Part shown: positions 26,363 through 35,345 of the stretch, in pieces
How the letters are laid out: each line of letters opens with the position of its first letter
How positions within the stretch are numbered: position 1 is the stretch's first letter
Made by a program: the position numbers and the translations under genes
NCBI GenBank assembly: GCA_965212165.1
Contig: OZ243096.1
Span: 2,046,001-2,110,000 of the forward strand
Reading direction: 5' to 3'
DNA from: RHLJ01 sp965212165
GTDB taxonomy: Bacteria; Bacteroidota; Rhodothermia; Balneolales; Balneolaceae
Length of the DNA: 64,000 nucleotides
The notes under the pieces: generated by a model
Databases searched by the model: none
What the model saw: the letters and a program-made list of their open reading frames with translations, nothing else
Told to the model about the DNA's origin: nothing

Positions 26363-27745
26363 ATGAAAAAAAAGAAATCATCTTCAAAAAAGACATTATT
26401 CTCAATATTAGGAGTATTTGTTGTAATCCTAGTAATTGCCGTAGGTCTAAAAGCTACAGGAGTAATCGGAGGAGAGAAAGTTGGAACTACTGTTGAAACA
26501 GCTACAGCTAAGTTAAAGACAATTACTCAGGTTGTTTCTGCATCTGGTAAAATTCAACCAGAAGTGGAAGTCATTATTCGCCCAGATGTATCGGGTGAGA
26601 TTATTGAATTAGCCGTAAAAGAAGGTGATTTTGTTCGTAAAGGTGACTTACTTGTACGAATTAAACCTGATATTTATCAAGCTCAGATAGATAACTTAAA
26701 CGCCGCATTATTAAGTGAAAAAGCACGTTTAGAACAAACAAAAGCGACTCTTATTCAAGCTGAAGCCTCGTATAAAAGAGATAAGGAATTGTTTGATAAG
26801 AAAGTAATTTCTGAGATGGATTATATCCAAAGTAAATCAAACTGGGATTCTCAAAAAGCGAGTTTGAAATCTGCAGAGTATCAAATTCAAAGTGCTGAAG
26901 CTCGACTTCGACAAGCTCAAGAAGAACTCGAACAAACTGTTATACGCGCTCCTCAAGATGGATCAGTAACTGGACTTGCAGTTGAAGAAGGTGAAAGAGT
27001 ACTAGGTAATTCACAAATGGCAGGAACAGAAATGATGAGAGTTTCTTTACTCGACAGAATGGAAGTTCTTGTAGAAGTTAATGAGAATGATATTGTAAAT
27101 GTATCATTAACAGATACCACTAGAATTGAGGTTGATGCTTACCCAGAGCGTAGATTTAATGGGATTGTTACAGAGATTGCAAACTCGGCAAGAATTACAG
27201 GCGCTGGATCAAATGAACAAGTAACTAATTACCAAGTAAAGGTGAGAATAGTTACTCCTCATAACCCTGGTTTATCTGGTGGTGAATTAGTAAAAACGGA
27301 ATCTATAGAAAATCCAGGTGAATCCTTTGTACCAAATTTTAAACCTGGAATGTCAGCAACAGTTGATATTGAAACTCAAACAGCTACAAATGTTGTTTCT
27401 GTACCAATTCAGTCTGTGACTGTAAGAGATTTTGCAACAGATAAGCAAAAGGAAAATATCGATTCAGAAAATGATGAGGAAGTGAGAGTTGAAAATGCTT
27501 CTTCAACAAACGACGATTTAGTGATTAAGAGAGAAGATTTTAGAAAAGTGGTATTTAAAATCGTCGATAGTCAAGCAATTCGTATTCCTGTTGAAACTGG
27601 AATAAGTGATAATACTCATATTCAAATAACAAGTGGACTAGAAGTTGGTGATGAGATTGTAATCGGTAGTTATCGTGTACTTTCACGAACACTCAAGAAC
27701 GAAGATAAAGTAATTGTTCAGAATAATAGCAATGAAGAGAACTAG
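26363..27745 (+). CDS. Periplasmic adaptor of MacA/HlyD type
   Basis: 460-residue membrane-fusion protein. One N-terminal anchor helix (about 10-30), a lipoyl half-motif IELAVKEGDFVRKGDLLVRI, a coiled-coil hairpin of about 105 residues (roughly 105-205), the second lipoyl half RAPQDGSVTGLAVEEGERV, then beta-barrel and membrane-proximal domains. It has an insertion of charged low-complexity sequence around 350-385 (DSENDEEVRVENASS) in the membrane-proximal part. It joins the TolC-like protein to the MacB-type permeases. Nine bases from the ATPase gene. Confidence 0.95.
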   Translation: MKKKKSSSKKTLFSILGVFVVILVIAVGLKATGVIGGEKVGTTVETATAKLKTITQVVSASGKIQPEVEVIIRPDVSGEIIELAVKEGDFVRKGDLLVRIKPDIYQAQIDNLNAALLSEKARLEQTKATLIQAEASYKRDKELFDKKVISEMDYIQSKSNWDSQKASLKSAEYQIQSAEARLRQAQEELEQTVIRAPQDGSVTGLAVEEGERVLGNSQMAGTEMMRVSLLDRMEVLVEVNENDIVNVSLTDTTRIEVDAYPERRFNGIVTEIANSARITGAGSNEQVTNYQVKVRIVTPHNPGLSGGELVKTESIENPGESFVPNFKPGMSATVDIETQTATNVVSVPIQSVTVRDFATDKQKENIDSENDEEVRVENASSTNDDLVIKREDFRKVVFKIVDSQAIRIPVETGISDNTHIQITSGLEVGDEIVIGSYRVLSRTLKNEDKVIVQNNSNEEN

Positions 27746-27754
27746 GGCAACTCA

Positions 27755-28480
27755 ATGACAGATAAAAAAGCAGTAATCCAGATTACGAATCTAAAAAGAA
27801 CCTATCAAATGGGTGATACATTAGTTCGAGCTTTAGATGGTGTTACATTTAATATTAAAGAAAATGAGTATTTAGCAATAATGGGGCCATCTGGTTCTGG
27901 TAAATCAACACTCATGAATATGATTGGTTGCCTTGATACTCCTAGTTCAGGTGAATATATACTGAATGGAAATCAAGTAAGTCAGATGGACGATGCTGAG
28001 CTAGCTGAAGTCAGAAATAGAGAAATTGGATTTGTATTTCAAACCTTCAACTTACTACCAAGAACAAGTTGTTTAGCAAATGTCGAGCTTCCACTTATTT
28101 ATGCTGGGATGAAATCATCTGAGCGTAAAGAAAGAGCAGCTGAAGTTCTAGAGAAAGTTGGACTTGGAGATCGTATGGATCATAAACCCAACGAACTTTC
28201 TGGAGGTCAAAGGCAACGTGTAGCTATTGCTCGTGCTCTAGTAAATAATCCTTCAATATTATTAGCAGATGAGCCGACTGGTAATCTTGATTCTAAAACA
28301 GGGGATGAGATTATGCTATTATTTGAGGAGCTGTATAGACAAGGAAATACAATTATTCTGGTTACTCATGAAGATGAGATTTCAAAGTATTCTCGACGAG
28401 TTGTTCGCTTAAGAGATGGATTAATTGAGTCTGATACTCCTGTAGAAGATCCTACACTAGCTAAGAAACCTGTAGTATAG
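27755..28480 (+). CDS. ABC transporter ATP-binding protein, MacB/LolD type
   Basis: 241-residue ATPase with Walker A GPSGSGKST, Q-loop FVFQTFNLLPR, signature LSGGQRQRVAIARAL, Walker B LLADEPTGNLDS and the H-loop VTHED. The closest groups are the stand-alone ATPases of MacB/LolD/YknY type. It most likely powers the two FtsX-type permeases at 21356-23805, since no other permease is in the cluster. It ends 24 bases before a strong hairpin terminator, which closes the unit. Confidence 0.96.
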   Translation: MTDKKAVIQITNLKRTYQMGDTLVRALDGVTFNIKENEYLAIMGPSGSGKSTLMNMIGCLDTPSSGEYILNGNQVSQMDDAELAEVRNREIGFVFQTFNLLPRTSCLANVELPLIYAGMKSSERKERAAEVLEKVGLGDRMDHKPNELSGGQRQRVAIARALVNNPSILLADEPTGNLDSKTGDEIMLLFEELYRQGNTIILVTHEDEISKYSRRVVRLRDGLIESDTPVEDPTLAKKPVV

Positions 28481-28504
28481 TCTACAAATTAAAATTGTAA
28501 GAAT

Positions 28505-28534
28505 AAAAAAGGCGCTCAAATGAGCGCCTTTTTT
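28505..28534. terminator. Bidirectional intrinsic terminator
   Basis: Stem GGCGCTC (28511-28517) with GAGCGCC (28522-28528), loop AAAT, flanked by six A on the left and six T on the right, so it can work on both strands. It sits between the convergent exporter ATPase gene and the outer-membrane protein gene at 28552. Confidence 0.9.
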
Positions 28535-28551
28535 GTTTGGATATAATTTTA

Positions 28552-29544
28552 TTATCTCAGTCCAAAACCAATACCTGCATTTACAGTAGTATATTCAGCT
28601 ATTGTTGCTTCAGCATATATTCTAAAAATAGCTAGTTTGAATTGAAAACCTGCAAGAGCATGAATTCCTGCATCACTATCTTGAGTATATGAAACAGGAT
28701 CTGTTATTACTAAGCCAGCACCTAAATCATAATCGCCTAACATATTTAATTCAAAACTTCCTGTTTGGTAACCAAGCCCAGCATAAGCAGAAATAAAAGG
28801 AAGAGATTTACCTACAAGTGCATTAACTACAAAGGTGTTTGTTGAGGTTTCAACAATTTGATCAGTAGCTCCAGGATTAAATTCTAAATCTGCATTCATA
28901 TCAACATTTGTGAAAGCAGCCATAACAGAAACATCAACTGGAAGTAATTTCCCACCTGGTATCCATTGATTTAAGCCGTGTTTAATTCCAACTCCTAACA
29001 AAGAGATGTCACCAAAATCACCCAATGATGTTTCTGGAATATATCGTGCAGTTACATCGGTCCCTTTAATTAAACCAACATTTGCTTGAACCATTGCAAG
29101 AGGTACATAACTAAATCCAGTACCACCAGGGATATTAAATGACGGCCCACCAGGTAATGTAGAAGTAAGAGTTTGACCACTTCCTTTATCACCAGAAATA
29201 GTATTTGAAGGGTTTCCTGTCACTGTAAATCCAGTTAAGCCGAGGTCACTAGCGTCAAATTTTTGACCACTACTAGGAACTGAAGCTCCTGCAACTCTCA
29301 ATTGTAGACTGAAACCAAGTTTTTTCGTAGGAGCAGCAGTAGCGGTCCAACCAGAATTTAAAGTTGTACTTAGTCCAGTTGGTAGTGGACTTAAATAAGC
29401 TTTTGTAAGCAAAGTGGCATTGTCAGAGCCTGATTCAAGAAATGCTTTAATCTCATCAAGCTGTGCTTGGGCAGGAGTGGAAAGGAATAAAACTGATGCT
29501 AAAAGCCCCAGTACAAATAATTTCTTTGATACTCTATTAAACAT
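28552..29544 (-). CDS. Outer-membrane beta-barrel-like protein, DUF6588-like
   Basis: 330 residues with a clean Sec signal peptide (cleavage after AQA near 28). The mature part lacks Cys and has alternating strand-like segments ending in a final strand with a hydrophobic pattern and a polar last residue (YTTVNAGIGFGLR), as in small outer-membrane barrels. It resembles the DUF6588 group in Bacteroidota relatives; I give that name only as a likeness. Function unknown. Single gene behind an 88-base gap to rsgA on the same strand. Confidence 0.72.
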   Translation of the reverse strand: MFNRVSKKLFVLGLLASVLFLSTPAQAQLDEIKAFLESGSDNATLLTKAYLSPLPTGLSTTLNSGWTATAAPTKKLGFSLQLRVAGASVPSSGQKFDASDLGLTGFTVTGNPSNTISGDKGSGQTLTSTLPGGPSFNIPGGTGFSYVPLAMVQANVGLIKGTDVTARYIPETSLGDFGDISLLGVGIKHGLNQWIPGGKLLPVDVSVMAAFTNVDMNADLEFNPGATDQIVETSTNTFVVNALVGKSLPFISAYAGLGYQTGSFELNMLGDYDLGAGLVITDPVSYTQDSDAGIHALAGFQFKLAIFRIYAEATIAEYTTVNAGIGFGLR

Positions 29545-29632
29545 AATGTTCTCCAGTTTTTTCTATTTAGATGTTATCTCATCAAATTAGTAATAAAATT
29601 CATAAAACTAATACCCAATTAGAGGTATTTAA

Positions 29633-30547
29633 CTAATTGTCTTGCAACGACTCTAACATCTTTATATAGGAATCATATCGGCTTGCATCAATCTTACCAT
29701 CTTCAAAAGCCTTCATTACACCACAACCAGGTTCATGTATATGTGTGCAAGTGTTGAATTTACATTCAGTTCTAGGCTCCATCATTTCTGGGAAATAAAG
29801 TGATAGTTCCCAAGGTTCAATATTGAACAATCCAAATTCGCGAATTCCAGGAGTGTCAGCAAGTAATCCGCCATTGGAAAGTTTTATTAATTTTGCAAAA
29901 GTAGTAGTGTGTTTTCCTTTATTGGATGATGTAGAGATTGCACCAACTTTTTCAGAATAACTTGGATCAATAGTATTTAATAAACTAGTTTTTCCAACAC
30001 CAGATGGACCAATAAATACTGAAGTTTTACCAACCAATTCTTCATTTAAAGCTTCTAATGAATTTGAATCTGTAATCGAAGTTGAAAAAACTTTATATCC
30101 TAAATTTTCATAAAGTTGCTTCAATTCTTCAACAAAAGCATGACCGTTTTCATTAACTAAATCCATTTTATTGATTACAATTCCAGCAGGAACTTCATAA
30201 GCCTCACAAGTGACTAAAAAGCGATCAATAAATCCTTCTTTTAGGTTTGGTTGCTTTATGGATTGTACAACGAAAGCGATATCAAGATTTGAAACCAAGA
30301 TCTGTTCACCTCTTCTACCATGTGTGGCTTGCCTAGTTATATAATTATCTCTCTGATGGATATTTTCAATATTTCCACTTCCGTCTTTTCCAATGGTGAT
30401 GTCAACCCAGTCACCTACAGCTATTGGATTTGTTACTTCTTTTACTTCCAAACGAAAACGACCTGGTAATCGACTTTGGATAATCTCTTCTCCAATATCG
30501 ACTTTATACCAACTACCAGTAGATTGAATGACTCTTCCTTTTTGCAT
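29633..30547 (-). CDS. rsgA: Ribosome small-subunit-dependent GTPase A
   Basis: Circularly permuted GTPase that helps the last steps of 30S maturation. N-terminal OB fold (about 1-75, GSWYKVDIGEE, CRLPGRFR-like SRLPGRFR). The G motifs come in permuted order: NKMDL (G4) at about 125, then GPSGVGKTSLLN (G1) near 185, and LADTPGIREFG (G3) near 228. The C-terminal zinc finger is CKFNTCTHIHEPGC. 304 residues, normal. Divergent from the NTF2-like gene with 87 bases in between. Confidence 0.96.
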   Translation of the reverse strand: MQKGRVIQSTGSWYKVDIGEEIIQSRLPGRFRLEVKEVTNPIAVGDWVDITIGKDGSGNIENIHQRDNYITRQATHGRRGEQILVSNLDIAFVVQSIKQPNLKEGFIDRFLVTCEAYEVPAGIVINKMDLVNENGHAFVEELKQLYENLGYKVFSTSITDSNSLEALNEELVGKTSVFIGPSGVGKTSLLNTIDPSYSEKVGAISTSSNKGKHTTTFAKLIKLSNGGLLADTPGIREFGLFNIEPWELSLYFPEMMEPRTECKFNTCTHIHEPGCGVMKAFEDGKIDASRYDSYIKMLESLQDN

Positions 30548-30634
30548 ACTCGAAAATACGGAAAGGCTTTAGATAGACAAGCATTTAAATTGCATTGTAT
30601 TATATTCAATGAAATAAATTTAAATGATAATACT

Positions 30635-31111
30635 ATGGCTCATCTTTCAATAATTTCTCTACTCTTAATTTTATCTACGAATGTATATGATAACCCCACA
30701 GATGAAGTAGATGCTTTGTGGATGGAAGTGTCAAGAACTGTAGCAGAGGGTGATTTTGAAGGTTATGCAGCTACATATCATCAAGATGCAGTCTTAGTAG
30801 ATGGAATTTCAAAAACTAGTTATCCAATTGCAGATGCTTTAGCGGGATGGAAACAGGGATTTGAGAATACTAAGTTGGGTATAATGGAAGCTAGTGTTGA
30901 ATTTAGATTTATCGAACGTCTTCATAGCGAAACGACAGCACATGATACGGGGATTTTTAAATATTCATCTCAATTAGATGGCGAAGAGCCTCAAGTAGCA
31001 TACATACATTTTGAGGGATTATCGACAAAATCTAGTGGTGAATGGAAACTGATGATGGAATATCAAGTTTCAATTGCATCATTGGAACAATGGAATGAGA
31101 TTGAAAAATAA
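30635..31111 (+). CDS. NTF2-like (DUF4440/SnoaL-type) exported protein
   Basis: 158 residues. The start is the ATG at 30635, because codons upstream in the same frame run back into rsgA on the other strand and read as unstructured sequence. Residues 1-15 are hydrophobic, a possible weak signal peptide without a clear cleavage site. The rest has the cone-shaped NTF2-like pattern: an N-terminal helix VDALWMEVSRTVAEGDFEGY, then YHQDAVLVDG, and beta strands ending in GEWKLMMEYQ. Such proteins are binding domains or small enzymes; the pocket does not tell which. It stands alone, convergent to lon. Confidence 0.78.
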   Translation: MAHLSIISLLLILSTNVYDNPTDEVDALWMEVSRTVAEGDFEGYAATYHQDAVLVDGISKTSYPIADALAGWKQGFENTKLGIMEASVEFRFIERLHSETTAHDTGIFKYSSQLDGEEPQVAYIHFEGLSTKSSGEWKLMMEYQVSIASLEQWNEIEK

Positions 31112-31114
31112 CCC

Positions 31115-31146
31115 AGTCGTTATGTAGGATACACCATATAACGACT
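31115..31146. terminator. Inverted repeat between convergent genes, possible terminator
   Basis: AGTCGTTATGT pairs with ATATAACGACT (11 bp, one G-T pair) around a 10-base loop. The plus-strand exit is not T-rich; the minus-strand exit reads GGGTTATTTTT, so it fits better as a weak lon terminator. Confidence 0.5.
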
Positions 31147-31165
31147 AAGTAAATTTCATCAAAAA

Positions 31166-33694
31166 CTATTGAGAAACAGTTAGGTCTTCAGTCTTTATAT
31201 TATTACCCGATACGGTAGATTTGTGAGAATCACTCACCTTAAAGAATTCTGAAGCATCTTGAATAGGCTCTTTCTCTAGAATCATATCCAATAACGAATC
31301 CATTCGCTCTAGATATTCGACTTCAAGATTACCAATGACATCTGTTTCAATTTCAGCGACATCTTTCTCATTCTTTTTAGGTAGAAGAACTTTGGTTATA
31401 CCAGCTCTTTTAGCAGCCAATACTTTTTCTTTTATTCCACCTACTGGAAGAACTAAGCCTCTAAGCGTAATTTCACCAGTTAAAGCAATTGTACCTTTAA
31501 CTTTTCTTTGAGTAAAAATTGAAGCTATAGCACTCATTAATGAAACACCTGCCGAAGGGCCATCTTTTGGTACTGCACCAGCTGGAACATGTATATGTAA
31601 ATCCCAATATTTAAAAGCTTCTTCAGGTATACCAACTTCATCTGCATGAGCTTTTAGATATGAAATAGCTAACATTGCAGATTCTTTCATCACATCACCA
31701 AGTTGACCAGTAATATTTAATTTTCCTGAACCTTTAGAAACACTGGCTTCAATAAAGAGAATATCACCACCAAATGGAGTCCAAGCTAAACCAGTTGCAA
31801 CACCTGGTACAGTAGTTCGTTCTGCGATATCACTAAAATATTTTTGTTTACCTAAAAATCCTTCAACGTCAGAAACAGTAACATTAAATTGATCAATTTC
31901 ACCTGAAGCTACTTTTGCAGCAACTCCACGGCAAACGGCACCAACCTGTCGATCTAAGTTTCTAACTCCTGATTCACGAGTATATTGGTCAATTATTAAC
32001 TCAATAGATTTCTCTTCGATAGTAAACTGATCCAGATTCAATCCATTTTCTTTGACCTGTTTAGGAATTAAGTATTTTTTAGCGATTTGAGTTTTCTCTT
32101 CAAGTGTATACCCACTAATATTTATTATCTCCATTCGATCTCTAAGAGGAGCGGGAATAGTATCTAACGAGTTTGCAGTAGCGATGAATAACACTTTTGA
32201 AAGGTCGTATTCAATCTCTAAATAATTATCACTGAACGTATCATTTTGTTCTGGATCAAGAACTTCAAGAAGGGCAGAGGTTGGATCGCCTCTATAATCA
32301 GCACCTACTTTATCAATCTCGTCAAGCATAATGACTGGATTGCCTTTAGCAGCTTTTTTCATTGAGCGAATGATTCTACCAGGAAGAGCTCCTATGTAAG
32401 TTCTACGGTGTCCTCTAATCTCAGCTTCATCTCTAATTCCACCTAAACTAAAACGTTCAAATTCTCGATTTAAAGCACGTGCAATAGATTTACCCAAACT
32501 TGTCTTACCAACCCCTGGAGGGCCGTAAAAACACAGAATTGGTGCTTTCATATCCTTTTTAAGCTTTAATACAGCTAAGTACTCAATAATTCTCTTTTTA
32601 ACTTTCTCAAGACCATAATGATCTTCTTCAAGTACCATTCTAGCATATTCAAGATCCAGTTTATCTTCAGAGTATTCATCCCATGGTAAATCCAGAATCC
32701 ATTCTACGTAGCTATGAATAATGCCATAATTTGGAGAAGCATTTGGAGTCATTTCTAATCGTTGCAACTCTTTTTCAGCAACTTCTCTTGCGTAATCAGG
32801 TAATTTCTTTGTTTCTAACTTGTCTCTTAGTTTTTCAACTTCTTGATGTTCAGCACCTTCACCTAATTCCTCTTGAATAGCTTTCATCTGCTGACGTAGA
32901 TAAAACTCGCGTTGTTGATCATCAATATCCGATTTAACTTTCGTTCGGATTTTTTCACTCATATCTAGAACCTGTAATTCTTGTTCTAGGAATTCAAGGA
33001 TTTTATCTAGGTTCTCTGAAAATTTCGGTGTTTCTAATAAGTCCTGTTTTTCATCAATATCTACATTTAGATTTGATGCAATGAAATTTAACAGAAAAGT
33101 GGGACTATTTATATTGCTTACAGCTACAGAAGCTTCAGTTGGGATGTTAGGAGATTTATTGATGATATTAACAGCGGTCTCTTTAACATTCCTAACAGAT
33201 GCGTTTAATTCCAAGCCTTCAATATCCATTTCTTTTGGAAAAGCTTTTACTTTTGCTTTAAAGTATGGCTGATCTTGTGTGAATTCATCGATTTCAAAAA
33301 CAGATTTCCCTTGAATTACAATACTTCTGCTACCATCTGGCATTTTGATAAGTTTCAGAATTTGAGCAACAGTTCCAATTTTGTGGAGATCGTCATACTC
33401 AGGTTCTTCGACATCCATATCCTTTTGAGTAACAACACCAATTGTTTTATCACCAGCATAGGCTTCCTTAACTAATGCTAATGAGCGATCTCTCCCAACG
33501 GTAATTGGAACAACTACTCCAGGGAATAACACTGTATTTTTTAAGGGAAGAATTGGAAGGCTTTCTGGTACTAATGCTTCAATAAGAGCTTTTTCTTCTT
33601 CTTCAGACATTAAAGGAATAGCTTGCTCAAAATCTTCAAATTTATCATCTGATTGAGCTAAGTCACTAAACAAATCTAAACGCGTTTTCATCAA
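31166..33694 (-). CDS. lon: ATP-dependent Lon protease
   Basis: 842-residue LonA. N-terminal substrate domain from about 47 to 250 (PILPLKNTVLFPG at its start), AAA+ module with Walker A GPPGVGKT (391-398) and MLDEIDK Walker B, sensor regions, then the peptidase domain with Ser714 in KDGPSAGVS and Lys757 in GGIKEKV forming the catalytic dyad. It degrades misfolded and regulatory proteins in the cytoplasm. The N terminus begins MMKTRL; either Met may serve. Last gene of the minus-strand stretch rsmB-valS-uvrD-OMP-lon, with a 115-base gap on the upstream side that could hold its own promoter. Confidence 0.98.
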   Translation of the reverse strand: MMKTRLDLFSDLAQSDDKFEDFEQAIPLMSEEEEKALIEALVPESLPILPLKNTVLFPGVVVPITVGRDRSLALVKEAYAGDKTIGVVTQKDMDVEEPEYDDLHKIGTVAQILKLIKMPDGSRSIVIQGKSVFEIDEFTQDQPYFKAKVKAFPKEMDIEGLELNASVRNVKETAVNIINKSPNIPTEASVAVSNINSPTFLLNFIASNLNVDIDEKQDLLETPKFSENLDKILEFLEQELQVLDMSEKIRTKVKSDIDDQQREFYLRQQMKAIQEELGEGAEHQEVEKLRDKLETKKLPDYAREVAEKELQRLEMTPNASPNYGIIHSYVEWILDLPWDEYSEDKLDLEYARMVLEEDHYGLEKVKKRIIEYLAVLKLKKDMKAPILCFYGPPGVGKTSLGKSIARALNREFERFSLGGIRDEAEIRGHRRTYIGALPGRIIRSMKKAAKGNPVIMLDEIDKVGADYRGDPTSALLEVLDPEQNDTFSDNYLEIEYDLSKVLFIATANSLDTIPAPLRDRMEIINISGYTLEEKTQIAKKYLIPKQVKENGLNLDQFTIEEKSIELIIDQYTRESGVRNLDRQVGAVCRGVAAKVASGEIDQFNVTVSDVEGFLGKQKYFSDIAERTTVPGVATGLAWTPFGGDILFIEASVSKGSGKLNITGQLGDVMKESAMLAISYLKAHADEVGIPEEAFKYWDLHIHVPAGAVPKDGPSAGVSLMSAIASIFTQRKVKGTIALTGEITLRGLVLPVGGIKEKVLAAKRAGITKVLLPKKNEKDVAEIETDVIGNLEVEYLERMDSLLDMILEKEPIQDASEFFKVSDSHKSTVSGNNIKTEDLTVSQ

Positions 33695-33809
33695 ATCCTT
33701 TTGCTTTTAATTTAATCTCGTTAACGCAAATACAAAGCCATGCGTTTAAAGAATTCCAAAGAGTCATAAAAAAATATCTATGGCAGAAATGTAGGGCAAA
33801 GTGTCAGGT

Positions 33810-35324
33810 TCAAAAATGAAATTGTAGAGCAGCAACAGTGACCCCAGTTAAGGTTGGGTTGTCACTAAATGTTTTTGAAACAAATTGTGTAGCTATAGAT
33901 AAATCCCATAATTTGGTCTCAATTGCAGTTCCAAAGCTAAAATAACTTGGTAATTCAGTAGCTAATTGGGTTCCTGCACGTAGAGGTAAAAATTTAAATG
34001 GACGAATTTCAACACCTGCAGATGCAACTAGTTTGGTGGAATTAAAAGCATTATTCGTTAGACCAATACTTAAATCTCCCATTAATTTTAAGCGGTTAAA
34101 TTCTAAGAGTGCGCCAGCATGTATTGCTGTTGGAAGTAGTACTGAAAAAGCTCCATCATTTCTATCAACTCCGATAAATGGATTTGAAATACCATATTGA
34201 TCTGTAAAATCTAAGAATTGTCCAGGTGCTCCAACAAACGCATCGTTAGCAAGATTATCGGTAGATGGAATGTTTGCAATACTGGTAGTATCTAAACCTG
34301 AATTGAGTTGAATTCCATTTTCATTATAATGAACAAAACCAATGTCGGTAATCGAGAAAGAAAGACGTAATGATTTATTAGTTTGTTGTTGGTTTTCATT
34401 GATAGTGGAAAGATCACTACCAATAGTAATTAAATAAGTAAATCCAATATCAATTCCTGCACCTATACCATCTGGATTAAAAATTTCATCCGTAATATTA
34501 TTAACAAGAGCAGTTTGGGCTAAATCAGTTTCTAAATATTCTTTAGTTGCAAGGCCAAAGTTACCAGAAGCAGCATATTCAAATTCTTGAATAGCATTAA
34601 TCTCCGAATTACCATTATTGAAGTAATTATTAGTCCACTTTGCATTTTGATATGCTCCACCTAAAACTAATTTAGGAGCAATTCCAAAGTTGAATTCATC
34701 TAGTCTAGGGCTCATATCTGAGAAAAAACGAAATGATTCGGCATACCCGAAAGAAATTTCATACAAGGATTGATAACGATGCGTAAGTTTACGATCAAGT
34801 CTCAAACCATCACCGAAATCTTGTTGCTCAGTAGAGTACCAACCACGACCAACTTCAAAGCTTGAGGAAATTCTATTACGTATAGCAAAAGAAAAAGCTC
34901 GTTCGTTATTACGCCATTTAAATCCTAATAGTGTTAAGTCTAACCTTGTTTGATGAAGGGAAGTTGTTCGATCTTTAATGTAATTATCTACTACAATAGA
35001 ATTCCGTTCACTTGGTGAAATAGAATATGAACCAGGATTAAATGCTGTTATATAATCTTCAAGGTTTGCTCGCTGTTCTTCAAGATTACTAAAGTTTTGG
35101 ACTGCATTAAAATAGGTTCCAGTTATCAATAAACCGAAATCGATATTGCGCTGTCTATCCTGTATTAGAAGGTTAGCAGGATTATAAAAATTCGCATTAT
35201 AGTCGGTAATATAAGTACTTCCTCCTCCACCAAGCGCAACATTACGTGGAGTTAAAACAGGCTGGGCATACAAGTGTATTCCAAATAACAATGCCCATGC
35301 TATGGTAAAAAATATCCTATTCAC
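33810..35324 (-). CDS. Outer-membrane protein, DUF5723-like
   Basis: 504 residues with signal peptide 1-20 (LYAQ). The mature start PRNVALGGGGSTYITDYNANFYNPANL is typical of FadL/PorV-like and DUF5723 outer-membrane proteins of Bacteroidota, in which a conserved N/A-rich segment follows the first strand. Later strands with alternating pattern (FSFAIRNRIS, FGIAPKLVLGGAY, DLSIGLTNNAF) and the end GVTVAALQFHF, finishing in Phe, support a barrel. Function unknown. It is 21 bases downstream of the helicase gene and is likely in that transcript. Confidence 0.75.
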   Translation of the reverse strand: MNRIFFTIAWALLFGIHLYAQPVLTPRNVALGGGGSTYITDYNANFYNPANLLIQDRQRNIDFGLLITGTYFNAVQNFSNLEEQRANLEDYITAFNPGSYSISPSERNSIVVDNYIKDRTTSLHQTRLDLTLLGFKWRNNERAFSFAIRNRISSSFEVGRGWYSTEQQDFGDGLRLDRKLTHRYQSLYEISFGYAESFRFFSDMSPRLDEFNFGIAPKLVLGGAYQNAKWTNNYFNNGNSEINAIQEFEYAASGNFGLATKEYLETDLAQTALVNNITDEIFNPDGIGAGIDIGFTYLITIGSDLSTINENQQQTNKSLRLSFSITDIGFVHYNENGIQLNSGLDTTSIANIPSTDNLANDAFVGAPGQFLDFTDQYGISNPFIGVDRNDGAFSVLLPTAIHAGALLEFNRLKLMGDLSIGLTNNAFNSTKLVASAGVEIRPFKFLPLRAGTQLATELPSYFSFGTAIETKLWDLSIATQFVSKTFSDNPTLTGVTVAALQFHF

Positions 35325-35345
35325 AATATAAAATATAAAAACCGT

